Source of the DNA: Diphasiastrum complanatum
Lineage: Eukaryota > Streptophyta > Lycopodiopsida > Lycopodiales > Lycopodiaceae
Reading direction: 5' to 3'
Assembly (NCBI GenBank): GCA_029204225.1
Contig: CM055094.1
Coordinates: forward strand, 72,349,884 to 72,413,883
DNA length: 64,000 nt
The notes below the pieces were generated by a model. The model was not told where the DNA came from. It made no database searches and saw only the letters and a list, made by a program, of their open reading frames with translations. This document shows, in pieces, positions 30,797 to 42,044 of the stretch (positions within the stretch are counted from its first letter, which is position 1; each line of letters starts with the position of its first letter). The translations under genes and the position numbers were made by a program.

Positions 30797-33479
30797 ATGA
30801 TTGTAGCTTTAACAATGGCAATGTTCCATTTGCATGTTGCTCTTCCGATGGAATGCACTCCAATTATTAAGAAAAATGCGAAAGTTGTAGAGAATGCTGC
30901 AGCAATAGTTAGAGAATTGAGAATGAATAATCATATGAATATAGATTTGTGGGTGGATGGATCAATTTATCCTAATGTTCCAGCTACCAATTTGTGTCCA
31001 GATTTTAAGTCTGTAACTCATCTTCTCAGATATGTATGTGAAGGAAATAGCGGATTACTTGGATATTGTCAAAGGTTGCGAGATATTGGAATGCATAGCA
31101 TATCTTGTCTGAATCAACAATTACAATTTGCTAATCAACAATTGCAACGTGCAAATCAACAATTGCTTCATTATGTGCAACACACTAGTGCTGAAAACAA
31201 TGCACTCAAGAATGCTATGTCAGAGTTGAATGCTACTGTCACTACTCTTCGAGGATCAAACCAAGAAATGTTAGAATCCATGGAAAAGTTGCGATCCGAG
31301 AGTTTAAAATCTGTTGTTGATCTAAAAGTTATCAATAAGGCAATGATAAAGAGGAAAAGAAAGAGAGTACCGACGAAGAATATTGATGACCTATCTACAC
31401 ATAGTGGCAATCAGAAAAAAAGAATCCGAGCATTCAAGTATGTTGTCATCTAAACTGTTTATTTGATTTGTATATGTCATTTAAGTTTGATTTGCACTTG
31501 ATAGCATGGATTATTTATTTATTAAACATAATTTGAGTTTCATATGTTTGTTGCAGATCATGTTTGGTGGCAAGAACTATTTAACAGATCGTTCATGCAT
31601 TGGATCATCTTTAAGTCATGTTTTACCAAGAAAGTCAGCAAAGGAAATGATAAAAAATGCTCGGTTTGAAAAAATGAAAATGAAATTGTAGAGACTGTTT
31701 TGATTAAGGTTAAATCATACTTGGATGCGAATGTGATACAAGGTGCATGTGATGTATCTGGAATTAGCAGAAATGCTTATTCTACTTTTTTTGGAATAGT
31801 TAAAGAAGCTTTTTCCCAAGTGATGGTGAAGAAAATTAATCTTCTGCATCCATATTGGGTAAGATTAGCAAGAAATTTTTATAATGACGGAATGTTCAAA
31901 GTAGTTGGCCAACCACTTCATATAACTGAATTATACAAATCAGAATATGGTGAGCTCAATTACAACAATTGCAATAATATTCTCCTTGATATTTGAAAAT
32001 GTTCTAAAATACATTATTCGATTCTATAAACTAGACGAATGTCAAGTAAATATAAAGATCATTATTGTAATAAAATTGGATGAATCTGAAATCATCAAGG
32101 GTCAGAAGTTGGAACGTGTGAGTGTCACTTTGATGAACAAAATTTCAGATACAGATGATCAAACGTTTAGTGTTCAATTGGAAAATCACATATGGTGGTT
32201 GGTGGCATTCCAGGTATACATTTCAATTTTCATTTAGAATATCTATATTAACAATTCATACCTTGCCAGTTTTTATTGACATGTGATGCATTACTTGTTT
32301 CTCTACAGGTCTTGAAAGAGGACCCATAAAATACTATCATGGATATTTTCAAGAACAAACTATGGCGAGATTATAAAGAGACATTTGGAGGGTGAGAAAT
32401 TTACAATCGAAAACCATGGAAGTTTTCAAATTCAATGGCACCTTGCAGGGGATTTGAAAACATTAAAATGTATGTATAATGTCTCTCATGGGGCAACATC
32501 AAAGCATCCATGTCTTTATTGCATGAAGGATTGCTACAATATGAATTTGGTACGATCAACAAACATTGGCCCAACACGAGAAGCTGAAGATCCAAATATG
32601 AAAAGTGTTTTGCCACTTCCATTAAAATATGTTCACATATGCACATTGCATGCTGAGGTTCGTATTATTGAAAAACTAATTTACCTGTATATTCTACTAG
32701 CATGGAATCATAAACCAGAGTCAGTAGCTAAAGCAGCAATTAGGAGGTTGGAAATAGTTTTGTCAAATGCAGGACTACAGAAAGGGAATGTCACGATTGA
32801 AAAAAGTGACAGACTCTCAGGGGAAAAAGGAAATGTTCCTAATAAGCCATCAACTGGAGGTGCTAAAGCAAGAAGATTTTTATCCAATCACACATGCAAA
32901 GAATCAAGTGTCAGATACAAAATTCGGAGAGAAATTGTTCAAGCCACACGAACATTGGAAGGAAGTAATCGAGAGGAAAAGAGACAAGTGTGGACCAACT
33001 TAGACAAACTCATAGGTGTTATCAGGAAAGAAAACCTATCCTCATAAGATATGAGGACTTTGCAAAATCATTGCACCACATTTGTAAAATTTGTACATGA
33101 TTGTTGGGAAAAAGACAACGTTACTCATTACATGGTGCTAATCTAACTTTTCTCATTCAGGCTTATATTTTTTTCTACTGATGTAACTAATCAAAACTAT
33201 TGTTTGCAGCACATCCTTCTTCATCATGCAACTTATTTTGCAAAGGAATATGGGAGCTTAAGTATTTGGTCATCACAAGGCATGGAAAAATCTCATTGGC
33301 AAGCAAGGGGAGCATTTCATAGAGCAACAAATCATGGAGGACACAATTCAAAAAATAAATATTTAGTTCAACTTTTTCAGTGGTTTTACAAAAGAGCACA
33401 ATTTAGATATCAAGACTCACCAAGTATTACGATATTTCGAAAGGCATTCAAATTCATTACAAAAGAGAGATCCTTGTAA
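30797..33479 (+). pseudogene. RAG1-like DDE transposase gene A (damaged)
   Basis: Inferred exons are 30797-31437, 31557-32213, 32309-33134 and 33210-33479. Exon 1 encodes about 214 residues with a coiled coil built on NQQLQFANQQLQRANQQLL repeats and a nuclear-signal-like KRKRKR. The catalytic part has VIKLDESEIIKGQKLER (first Asp), WHLAGDLKTLKCMYN (second Asp), then KHPCLYCM 20 residues after that Asp, LHAEVRIIEKL, and in the last exon HILLHHATYFAKEYGSLSIW followed by SSQGMEKSH. The His pair is 5 apart and the Glu lies 20 after the second His, the spacing of RAG1 His937/His942/Glu962. Frameshifts near 31590, 31690, 31995 and 32390 and a stop after KEDP break the gene. Confidence 0.65.
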
Positions 33480-33506
33480 TATATCAAAAATCTATTACAA
33501 AAAATA

Positions 33507-34291
33507 ATTTAATTATCATCATCATCCTCTTCAAGATTCAGATGAATGGTATTGTTATGAAGGAATAATCTCCTTTCATATGGATCCAAAAATTCTAAAT
33601 TTTTTCTCTTGCTCGTATCAATGTAACCCGAATAAAGGGCCATTGCAGATGATCTTTTGGTAGTCTCATTGGGAGTATAAGCCAATATCTTGATAGCCAA
33701 ATCTCTCTTCACAAAAATAATTTTATATGTTCCTCATGCGTAATTATGGCCTCCTAAACAAACTGATAATGATTTGATGGCCATAATAACAGTGGTTGCA
33801 TATGGATTATAAGATGAATGATATATACATATCTCATTATTTGGAAAGTTTTTCAAATAATGAGATAGAGAAACATCTTTTCTCCTGGCTGATACACCTT
33901 GGACGCCTCCATGTCTCATACCAAAGGCATCCATTTCAATAGCATCCTGTAAACGAGAAAAGAAAATAAATTTAGAATGATACATAACACTGCAAACTCA
34001 ATAAAAAAACTGAACAATAACAATACCAACGAAACAAAAATTATCTATATCCATGACAGGAGTACTAACAATCTGAGAAAAATTATCAAGATAAGAAATT
34101 AAATTATAACGATTCTCATAAACTAGCTTATCGATATTGAAGGGAGCAAAAAAAATACTAGCAAAATACTCTAATTTGTCAGATGGAATGTCACGTGGCT
34201 GATATCGATTCAGCGTGCCAGAATGAATACGAGCATGCACCGCAAGGGTTGGCGTGCATCGATTCGATATCGGGAGAATGAAGAAAAACAA
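33507..34291 (-). pseudogene. Gene X copy A (internally deleted)
   Basis: On the minus strand, a 5' exon from 34291 (FNIDKLVYENRYNLISYLDN) ends near 34013. A second exon from about 33948 reads DAIEMDAFGMRHGGVQGVS, KDVSLSHYLKNFPNNEICIY, AIKSLSVCLGGHNYA, a stop, IFVKRDLAIKILAYTPNE and finally FLDPYERRLFLHNNT with an acidic tail LEEDDDDN. It matches copy B at 37950-36383 but lacks most of its first 300 residues. The family is not recognised. Confidence 0.5.
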
Positions 34292-34419
34292 GAAGGCTAG
34301 AGAATTCAGAATAAAAGATTACGGAATCAAAATTAAGCAAGTGGTGCACATATTTATAGGTAGCATGACATTTATTATGTGTCCTATTTGGGTTTCTTGA
34401 TTTTCATAATCATTTGCAG
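34292..34419. other. Short spacer between gene X copy A and transposase-like gene B
   Basis: Only about 130 bp separate the divergent genes, so gene B has lost the coiled-coil exon 1 and promoter that gene A has. Confidence 0.4.
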
Positions 34420-36315
34420 ATCAGCATTGGTTGCAAATGAGCATCTGAAGGACAATGACCTGATCGGAAAATCACTGAGTTCGGTATTGACAACCAAGTC
34501 CACAAAGTCTTTATTGGACAATAATCGGTATTCTCGAATCAAGTCCAAGGTCAATGAGGATTTGATGAATGAGGTCGATAAGGTAATCGAATGAACGTTA
34601 ATTCAGGGAGCATGTGATTTCTTAGGTATTAGCAGGGAGGCATATGCCAGTATATTTAAAATTATTAAAGAGGCTTCTGGACAATTGCATGTAAGAAAAT
34701 TTTCCATTCCTCGCCCTTTTCAGATAAGATTGGAGAGAGATGTATTGAATAAGGGTATGCAAAATGTCATTGGAATCTCTTTTCACATCAATGAGATTTA
34801 TAGTTCAAAGTCTGACAATTTGTCATATAATTCTACCAATAACTTATTTGTGGATTTGAATCATTTATTGAGATTTATAGTGAAATTCTATAATATTACA
34901 AGTGTTAGTATGAGCAAACTTATGCTGGTGGTCAAGCTAGATGAATCGGAAGTTATAAAAGGACAAAAGTTGGAAAGAATAAGTATTACTCTCATGAATG
35001 GAGCATTGAGCAATGCAACAGACTCAAGGGATCTCAACTTCAGTGTGCAATCAGAAAACAACATATGGTGGCTAGCATGTTTTCAGGTAAAAAATGGCTG
35101 TTATTCATGTGCAATTTCTTTTGGTAATTGTTTTGAATACATAAAAACTTGTGATTCCATATGTTGAACAGGTTATCAAGGAGGATCACGATGTTCTTTC
35201 TTGGATTTTTAGCAGAACAAGTTATCCAGATATCGTAAAGGATCATATGAATGACAAAGTACTTAGTGTTCCTGAAAGAGGTGAATTTTTGGTGGAATGG
35301 CATTTAGCTGGAGACTTGAAGTCATTGAAATGTATGTTCAATGTATCTCATGGAGCAAATTCGAAACATCCATGTCTATATTGTATGAAATCATCAAATG
35401 ACATTTCAAGGAACACAAGAGTTTCAAGAGATATTGAAGATCCCACCTGGAAACCAGTACTACCAATCCCTTTACAAAATGTGCATATTTTCATACTTCA
35501 TGGAGAGGTGATGATCATAGAGAAATTACTATATCTTCATATCTTGTTTGCATGGAATACTAAGCCAGAGTCAGCATCAAAACAAGCAATCGCTTGATTA
35601 GAGGAAGTGATGTCAAAAGCAAGCCTTCATAAAGGCCATGTTAAAATACAAAAAGTTGAAAAGCTTTTGGGAAAAACAGAAAATGTACCCAATAAACCTA
35701 GCATAGGAGGAGTCAAAGCTCGTCGATTTTTATCAAATCATTCTAAAGAGTCATCTAAGATCCAATATTTGGTTTGGAAAGATGTTATTTCTGCAACAGA
35801 AGACTTTGAAGATAAAGGAACAACAAGGGTAAAGAAGGTTGAAGTTTGGAAAAAGCTCGATAATATGATCGAAGTGCTTAGAAAAGACACAATTTCATAT
35901 GCAGATGCACTCCTATTGGAGAAAACAACAATAGAGTTTGTAGATGCAGTTCGGGTGGGTTGGGGCTCAGATCACATCACCCACTACATGGTAAGATACA
36001 TATGAACAGTGTCTTACAATTTTATAGTTTTAGTATAACTTGCTTGATAGATTCTAACCAATGCATAAATCTTTGATATTGCAGCACATACTAAGGCATC
36101 ATGCATCATTTTTTGCAAAAAAGTATGGCAGTTTGAGTATATGGTCTTCACAAGAAATGGAGAAATCACATGGGCAGGCAAGAGCAGCATTTCATCGAAA
36201 TACGCAACATGGTAGAACATCCTCAAAAATAGTTACATCATTCAACTATTCCAATGGTTTTATAGACGAGCTCAAGCTCGATACACAACAAGATCAGCTG
36301 AATATCAAAGATTAA
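34420..36315 (+). pseudogene. RAG1-like DDE transposase gene B (5' truncated)
   Basis: Exons 34420-35086, 35172-35990 and 36085-36315 align with exons 2-4 of gene A. Key motifs are MLVVKLDESEVIKGQ (first Asp), EWHLAGDLKSLKCMF (second Asp, 96 residues later; 108 in RAG1), KHPCLYCM, LHGEVMIIEKLLYL, then HILRHHASFFAKKYGSLSIW and SSQEMEKSH with the candidate Glu. Two CGA-to-TGA type stops interrupt it, after DKVIE (about 34592) and KQAIA (35595-35597). Apart from these it is more intact than gene A. The coiled-coil exon is absent. What follows the last conserved exon (FHRNTQHG) is out of frame. Confidence 0.7.
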
Positions 36316-36382
36316 AAAAAGCATGTAAATTTATAAGCCAAAATTAGATTGATGGCATTCAATAAAGATCAAACACGTGTGA

Positions 36383-37950
36383 TCAAAAATTCTCAAATTT
36401 CACATACATTAAATGAAAAACGGTACAATTATTTTTTTTCATTGTCACTAAGGACAATTTTTGTTGTGTGGTCATGAAGGAACTTTTTTCTATCATACGG
36501 ATCCAAAAATCGAGTGCCTTTTTCTCAAATCTATATATCATGATAGAATTGCCAGAGAAGAGGATCTCATAGAACATTTTCTGGCATGTAATTAAACACT
36601 TTAAGAGCAACATCTCTTTTGACAAAAATGATTCTATATGTATTTTTTGGGTATTTATGCCCTTGGGCAAAATAAGATAGGGCCTTGATGGCCATGATTA
36701 AAGATCCCGCATTCTCAACAAACCTTTCATGAAGAACACAAATTTCGTTATTTAAATGTTTCAAATAATGAGCCAACGAGGCATCCTTCTGTCTCCCGCC
36801 TTGTCTCTCTCTCAGTCCTCCATGCCTGCTAGCAAAGGCATCAACTTCAACGATATCCTACAACACATAATCAAGTGTTAGTCAAACTAGCAGATCAATC
36901 ATCAATTACACGTTAAATAATAAATGATTTTATGAGAAGGTGTACTTACCAAATCCTCCTCGTCGACTTGGATCATACCATCAACATCTAAATTGTGACC
37001 AGCAATAATGGTGGATTGCTAGTCAACTGGAATAGTATATGTGGGAAGTGGTGGATACTTTTTCTAGAAAGCCAAAAACTCCTCCTCACTGGGCATATTA
37101 GCCTCATATGCCCTACTCTTAGATAACATCCTTTGAAGGGCATCTGTGTCACTTGCCCATTCTACCTAGTCCTCATAGTCGATGCCATCTATGAGGTCAT
37201 CATCATCAAAGTCAATAAAATCTTTAAATTCAGAAATCATCCTTGACATAAGAGATAATATCTCATCTTCTCTGAGATCCATTACGTCTCCGATGTCGCT
37301 AATGGATAAGAATGCAACATCGTCCATATGGTACACAGGGAGGTCCATCAGGGTTTTGCCCTGGTCAATCTCGCTTGCGGTAGATAACGGAGAGATAGAC
37401 AGAGAACGAGCCTTGGTAGGATATATTGTTCTACTTGCCTGGCCTCCTCTACATCTCCTAAAATCTCATCAGTAATGGAAACCTCTGAAGCCACATGAGT
37501 GGTAGGGGCAGGCAAACCAATCATGAATGACCCAGAAGATTCTACCTCGTCAAGGATAAGAGCAGATAAGAAAAACACGAAGGCCATACCCTCCTGAATG
37601 AAGCAACATACTCGATTGTATTCCTCACAAGGTATGACACATTTAAACAGATCGATAAGTTTGATAAACTTACGATCATGCCTTTGCTTGGCACTTGGCT
37701 GAGCATGAGCCAAATCTGTGAAATGCACAAATCTCAGACCGTCCATCAGAAGGGTACCCTGTTGCAAGCACTCATAAAAATCCTTGTAGAGTTTAGGAAA
37801 AATTTTCCTGTGCTCAATAACAAATCTCTCTATGTCAAACTGAAAATCGAAATAGGACAAAAAATGGGCTTGTTTGTCGCTAACCTCAGCATCAACTAGG
37901 AAAGAACTAAGAGCTTTATCATAGATCAAACTAGCAGATGAGGAGGCCAT
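36383..37950 (-). pseudogene. Gene X copy B (unknown acidic protein)
   Basis: The start codon at 37950 (MASSSASLIYDKALSSFLVD) opens a 200-residue frame with FDIERFVIEHRKIFPKLYKD, MDGLRFVHFTDLAHAQPSAK and YNRVCCFIQEGMAFVFFLSA. After a frameshift near 37400 it continues with DDVAFLSISDIGDVMDLRED and FIDFDDDDLIDGIDYED. A second exon from about 36858 has DIVEVDAFASRHGGLRERQG, AHYLKHLNNEICVLHE, YRIIFVKRDVALKVFNYMPE and FLDPYDRKKFLHDHT. Stops at about 37166, 37064 and 36570 break it. I recognise no domain. Conservation with copy A and convergence on the transposase suggest an element-encoded accessory protein. Confidence 0.5.
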
Positions 37951-38813
37951 ATCGATATGACATGCTGGTTAGCAAGGGGACATAAACGAGGTGAGCACGG
38001 GCGCGTGATGGCGATATGAATTGTACTTGAATCCGAATATCAGAACCACGTGCCAAAGAATAAGTGCAACTATGGATGTCTTTGTTGGGCGCGTGGTAGC
38101 AATATTGTACAAATAGATTTGGAGCGGGCCAGTTAATTGGACTCAGTATGCGAAACTGAATTATAGAAATGACACTCATATATATTGTCTAATACAGAGC
38201 ATCTAAACCATACATGTGTCTCAGTAACGTGCGGTCAAAATTGCCACACGTGTCAGGATCCGAAGTGTACATGTGTCATTCAGAATGATTTCGCCGTTGT
38301 TTCCACACGTGTGGCAATTTTGACCGCACGTTACTGAGACACGTGTACGGTTCAGATGCTCTGTACTATCGTATGCCCCAGTCATCTTCTGACATGTGTG
38401 TGGCCCAAATGTCACCACGTGTCCTCACACGTGCATGTCAGTCGTCTGATCATACAAACCGCTGATATCCTGACACGTGACGGATGCGTGTGACCACACA
38501 TGCGGGGAGTGGAGGTGTCACATCACATGTGCGAATATGATGGGACGTTCTACAGGTATAAAAGGATGTTTTTGGGTCTTATTTCATTTTCTTAATTCTT
38601 CGTTCTTTGGCTCTCCTTAGTTTCCTTCGTTCACTTCCACTCCCCATTAGACGCATATCGCTACCACGTGTCAAAGGACCCACATACCAGTACAGCTGGC
38701 CCACCCACGCATCGTGGCGATATGCCATCGCTCATATCGCCATCACGCGCCTCCCCTGTTGAATACCTACTTTCCCTGCTCGTTGGCACTTCATATCGAT
38801 ACCCTACCTTGCA
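37951..38813. promoter_or_regulatory. Bidirectional promoter between gene X and H3-ULP, rich in G-boxes
   Basis: Eight CACGTG hexamers lie at 38047, 38247, 38306, 38340, 38416, 38428, 38474 and 38665, many as ACACGTGT. Chance would give well under one in this length. A TATA box TATAAAAGG lies at 38557-38565, about 250 bp before the H3-ULP start. CACGTG is bound by plant bZIP (ABA-related) and bHLH factors. Confidence 0.6.
38193..38365. repeat. 61-bp inverted repeat with 51-bp spacer
   Basis: Arms 38193-38253 and 38305-38365 match in 58 of 61 positions. All three differences are transitions of the kind made by loss of methylated CpG. Each arm carries CAGTAACGTGCGGTCAAAAT and a CACGTG. It can form a long hairpin and lies between genes X and H3-ULP. 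Confidence 0.9.
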
Positions 38814-40191
38814 ATGGCCTGTACCAAGCAGACAACCCACCTTACCACATTTGCCCCACCTCCTCGCCCTCCTCTACAAAGGGCAGTGGGCACTGGTAGG
38901 AGAGTAGGTTGGCCCAAAAGACCATTGTTAAGGGATTTCAGGAGACTTCAGAGGACCACAAATCTTCTGATTCCCCATGATCCTTTCTACAGGTATGGTA
39001 GACTGGTAACAAGGTCCCTCTCACATAATGTTCACTGGAACATAACAGCCCTGGAAGCCCTCCATACTGCCTATGAGGACTTCCAAGTCAAATTCTTTGA
39101 GGACTCCATGCTTTGTACAATGCACGCTAAGAGGGTTACCCTCATGCCTCAGGACATGCATCTTGTCATGAGGCTGAGGAGTACATACGATCAAGTCTTT
39201 AAAAGTGGCTTCACTTCTAGGCCACCACCTACAGAGAGAGGTCATGTTCCTCAACGAAGAAGGAAGCAGACCAAGCCCACCAGGCCTGCCAAGCAAAGGG
39301 TGGTACTCAGCGAGTCACCATTCCACCAGTCTGCAGTGCTTTCTTCTCCTCCCACCACCCCTAACTATTCAAGTAGTTACTCTTCCATTCCCTCCATTCC
39401 ATCCCATAATAACGAGGATATGAACTTGACTGTAGATAAAATAATATCGGATCTAGGTTTAACCATACTGCCAAAAGTAAGTGATTACATAGAATATATT
39501 CTAGTAATATTTTTAATAGGTAATGTAATTCCTTTAGTTTAACTAATTATCTCTTGTTTGCAGTAAGCATTGGAGTATGCATATAATCTCCCTTAGGGAA
39601 GATTCAGATGGGATCATTAATCCCGTCTGTTTAAAGATAAACTCCTTAAAGTCTACCCATGCCGAAATGGATGTGATGTACAGCAGAATGTTGCCATTTT
39701 TGCCAAGGCCGAATGGGGCCACTATAAATATCCACCTGGAGGTTGTTTATGCAGAAGTAAGAATTTCTCATCAAGTATTTGATAGGTAATATGATCTGTT
39801 TTTTTCAGAGTGCACAACTAACCTATTATATGTTTTGTGATTGAAGTCAACTTAGCAAGAGGATGGACATAGTTGTTGATGGTTCTCCATCCACAATGTA
39901 CAAGACTTTTTAGAGTGGTACATCATGCAATCTGGGGCTCCAGATATACGAAAGGTAAATAGACTAGTGAATGGCCTAACTAAGTTATTTTAGATTTGGT
40001 TTTTGATAAGTCAATTGACTCGGTTCTTTTGGGTTTGCAGTATAAATGAGATATATGAATTTCGTCAACAGATGTTGGTGAACTTATTATCTCATGCAAC
40101 ACCCAGTCCAGCTGCGGAAACGAGAGGCCAATCAAGTCCACAACTGATACTAGTGCAGGGTGGAGATAATCCATACTACTTTGAGCTGTAA
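38814..40191 (+). pseudogene. H3-ULP gene, right H3U copy (damaged)
   Basis: Exons are 38814-39476, 39564-39756, 39847-39954 and 40041-40191. The start MACTKQT keeps the H3 tail with Lys4. The histone fold is the clearest of the set: LLRDFRRLQRTTNLLI and FFEDSMLCTMHAKRVTLMPQD against H3 [21 protein letters not shown]. A Pro/Ser-rich linker follows, but the N-terminal half of the protease domain present in the middle copy is missing from exon 1. Exon 2 has HWSMHIISL and INSLKSTH (His and Asn). Exon 3 has Q-E-D-G-H-S-C with the Gln-Cys spacing kept but TAG and TGA stops on either side. The last exon is out of phase. It converges on W at 41708-40200. Confidence 0.7.
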
Positions 40192-40199
40192 ATAATAGA

Positions 40200-41708
40200 T
40201 TAAATAGAGATATACATTTTTGATGTAATGCCCTGTGAATAATTATGGGCATATAGAAAGATAGTTGTTAGATACAGGACACACATGTACATTCTCAAAA
40301 AATGAGAAATATATTGATATTTATGAGAGCTTTTACAAATCTTGTAACATGATTGCTCTATTATTAGAATAATTCCACCCAAATATTTGCATTTGATTTT
40401 TTCTTCATGTTTACGTATTTGCACAAACATACATTAATCAGATTACAATTAGTGATCCGAATATTGACAAAAAGGATAATGAATATAAATTAATATACAA
40501 ATTCATGGATCTCACATACCAATTTTCCATCCAATATAAAGTTGAAATATTCAGGGATATCTTGCTGTAAAAGTGTCAGTTCCGTTCTAATGTAGAATAA
40601 GGTCCAGTCTTGCTCAACCTCAATAGTAGTAAGTAAATCCCCATTTGCCATGATATCAATGCCTATATGATCAGTGTGTCCAATGTTCTCTAGATCTTGA
40701 TCTAATGGGGCCCAAGTACCATTGTGTTCTTTCCATCTCTGATAATGAAACACCATACTAAGCATTTGCTTTTCTATACTGTATCTAAATGATATGGATG
40801 AATGTTTGATTCTACAAGAAATATCTGCAGTGGATCTTATATCCTAACCTTTGTCCATGAATTTGAATAAAAAATCATCTGGAAGATTTTTGCAAACAAA
40901 CAATGTGGGAGTTCGATGCACTTCCGTGTTTGAAAAAGAACTGACAAACAATGACATTGGAACAAAATAGCTTAAGTGCACATTTCTTGATCCTGTACTA
41001 GTTTTGAGTGACTTTTGTACATCATTATATAGCTTGGAACGAAAGCATTTTATTATATTGTCATTGACTGCAATCCACCACACGTTATCTTGAAAATTAG
41101 GTAGAGGTATATACTCTAGTTTTTCCATTCCTCCATTTGTGTCTGGAATATACATAGCATCATAAAAAAATATTCCAGAATCTGCAAGTCCTTTTGTCGT
41201 TCGTCCTCTGTATTGCAATTTGCCAATTTCTGAATGGATGACATCTATAATACCAGAAAGAGACACCACAGGTTCCCATTCATGTATATTTGAAGGATAT
41301 AGATCTGCAATACAAAATCATAATAAGCTCCAATTCATAAATACGATTACGTTTTAAAAATGACAAGCAATCCAAAAAATTAAGATACTTACAATTATAC
41401 TTTCAAAAATCATGTGGATTTACAACCTCCACATTAAGTTCTGAATGAATATAAACATGTTGAATAAGCACCTCTGAAATGGTTTGTCCTCCTGGAGAAA
41501 CTTTGAAATCAATAATCCGCCCTTTCCAATAAGATCTATATGTATACTTGGCCTTTTTCTTTTGGCGAAAAGCCCCTCTCGCCGATGGATGCATCAGTTA
41601 CCAAGAAGCCTTATGATATTCACGAGCAATCCATGTGCCATCGTCTTCCCGCTCATTAAAAAAAATTGCAGAGCATATCAAGGATCTCGGTCGCCTTCTC
41701 ATCGCCAT
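40200..41708 (-). pseudogene. Gene W, right H3U copy (damaged)
   Basis: Exons are 41708-41393, 41304-40520 and about 40418-40200. Exon 1 (MAMRRRPRSL) has MHPSARGAFRQKKKAK and WKGRIIDFKVSPGGQT. Exon 2 has GIFFYDAMYIPDTNGG, VHRTPTLFVCKNLPDDF, WAPLDQDLE and the ubiquitin-like stretch TTIEVEQDWTLFYIRTEL and YFNFILDGK. Exon 3 has IRKHEEKIKCKYLG. Stops replace residues after KASW (about 41600), after DKG (about 40843) and after NPHDF. The exon-3 acceptor reads CAA instead of CAG. Confidence 0.6.
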
Positions 41709-42006
41709 AGCTTGACGAGTTCACATTTGAACTCGTCAATATGAGAGTCTAGAGTATAATAGGCGCCAAACCTATTTGTGAGTCCCAAGATAATTTTAAC
41801 TTGAGGTTAACCCAAGCAGTTTAGTCAACCAGTCGTCGTGCACACTAGCCAATAGTATGCTTCCAATCTACCGGACCGGAAATTCAAATTTGCCCAAATA
41901 TGAATTGTGTTTTATGGGTCAGGCGAGTTATGTTAAATAGAAGCCACTGTGTCAAGAACCGATTGGGCCACATGGACATAAACAGAGAGGGAAAAAAAAA
42001 ACTCGT
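41709..42006. promoter_or_regulatory. 5' flank of gene W (right copy)
   Basis: Non-coding interval between W and the element end. A palindromic TACCGGACCGGAAATT lies at about 41869. Confidence 0.25.
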
Positions 42007-42044
42007 AACAAACGGCCCTTCTAAGTTTGAGAACTCCTGTAATG
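42007..42044 (-). repeat. Terminal inverted repeat of the right H3U copy, W side (decayed)
   Basis: Read inward on the minus strand it is CATTACAGGA...GAAGGGCCGTTTGTTACGAG. It matches 9703-9740 in 23 of 38 ungapped positions, with CATTA and GGGCCxTTTGT at identical offsets. Confidence 0.5.

Larger units (their letters stand above)
30393..42044. mobile_element. H3U element, right copy (about 11.7 kb, four gene types)
   Basis: It is bounded by CATTAGGGGAAATATGGGC at 30393 and by a decayed inverted counterpart ending at 42044. Inside are, in order: transposase-like gene A (+) facing gene X copy A (-), transposase-like gene B (+) facing gene X copy B (-), then H3-ULP (+) facing W (-). All genes have small introns of about 70-130 bp. 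All appear damaged, so this copy looks immobile on its own. Whether it is one element or a join of two copies is open, because its left flank pairs with the flank at 9702. Confidence 0.65.

Noticed and set aside
30393-42044. Interpretation as an integrated large DNA virus (histone and protease genes)
   Set aside because: Genes have spliceosomal introns, there is no capsid, polymerase or packaging ATPase, and transposon-like ends and a DDE transposase are present.
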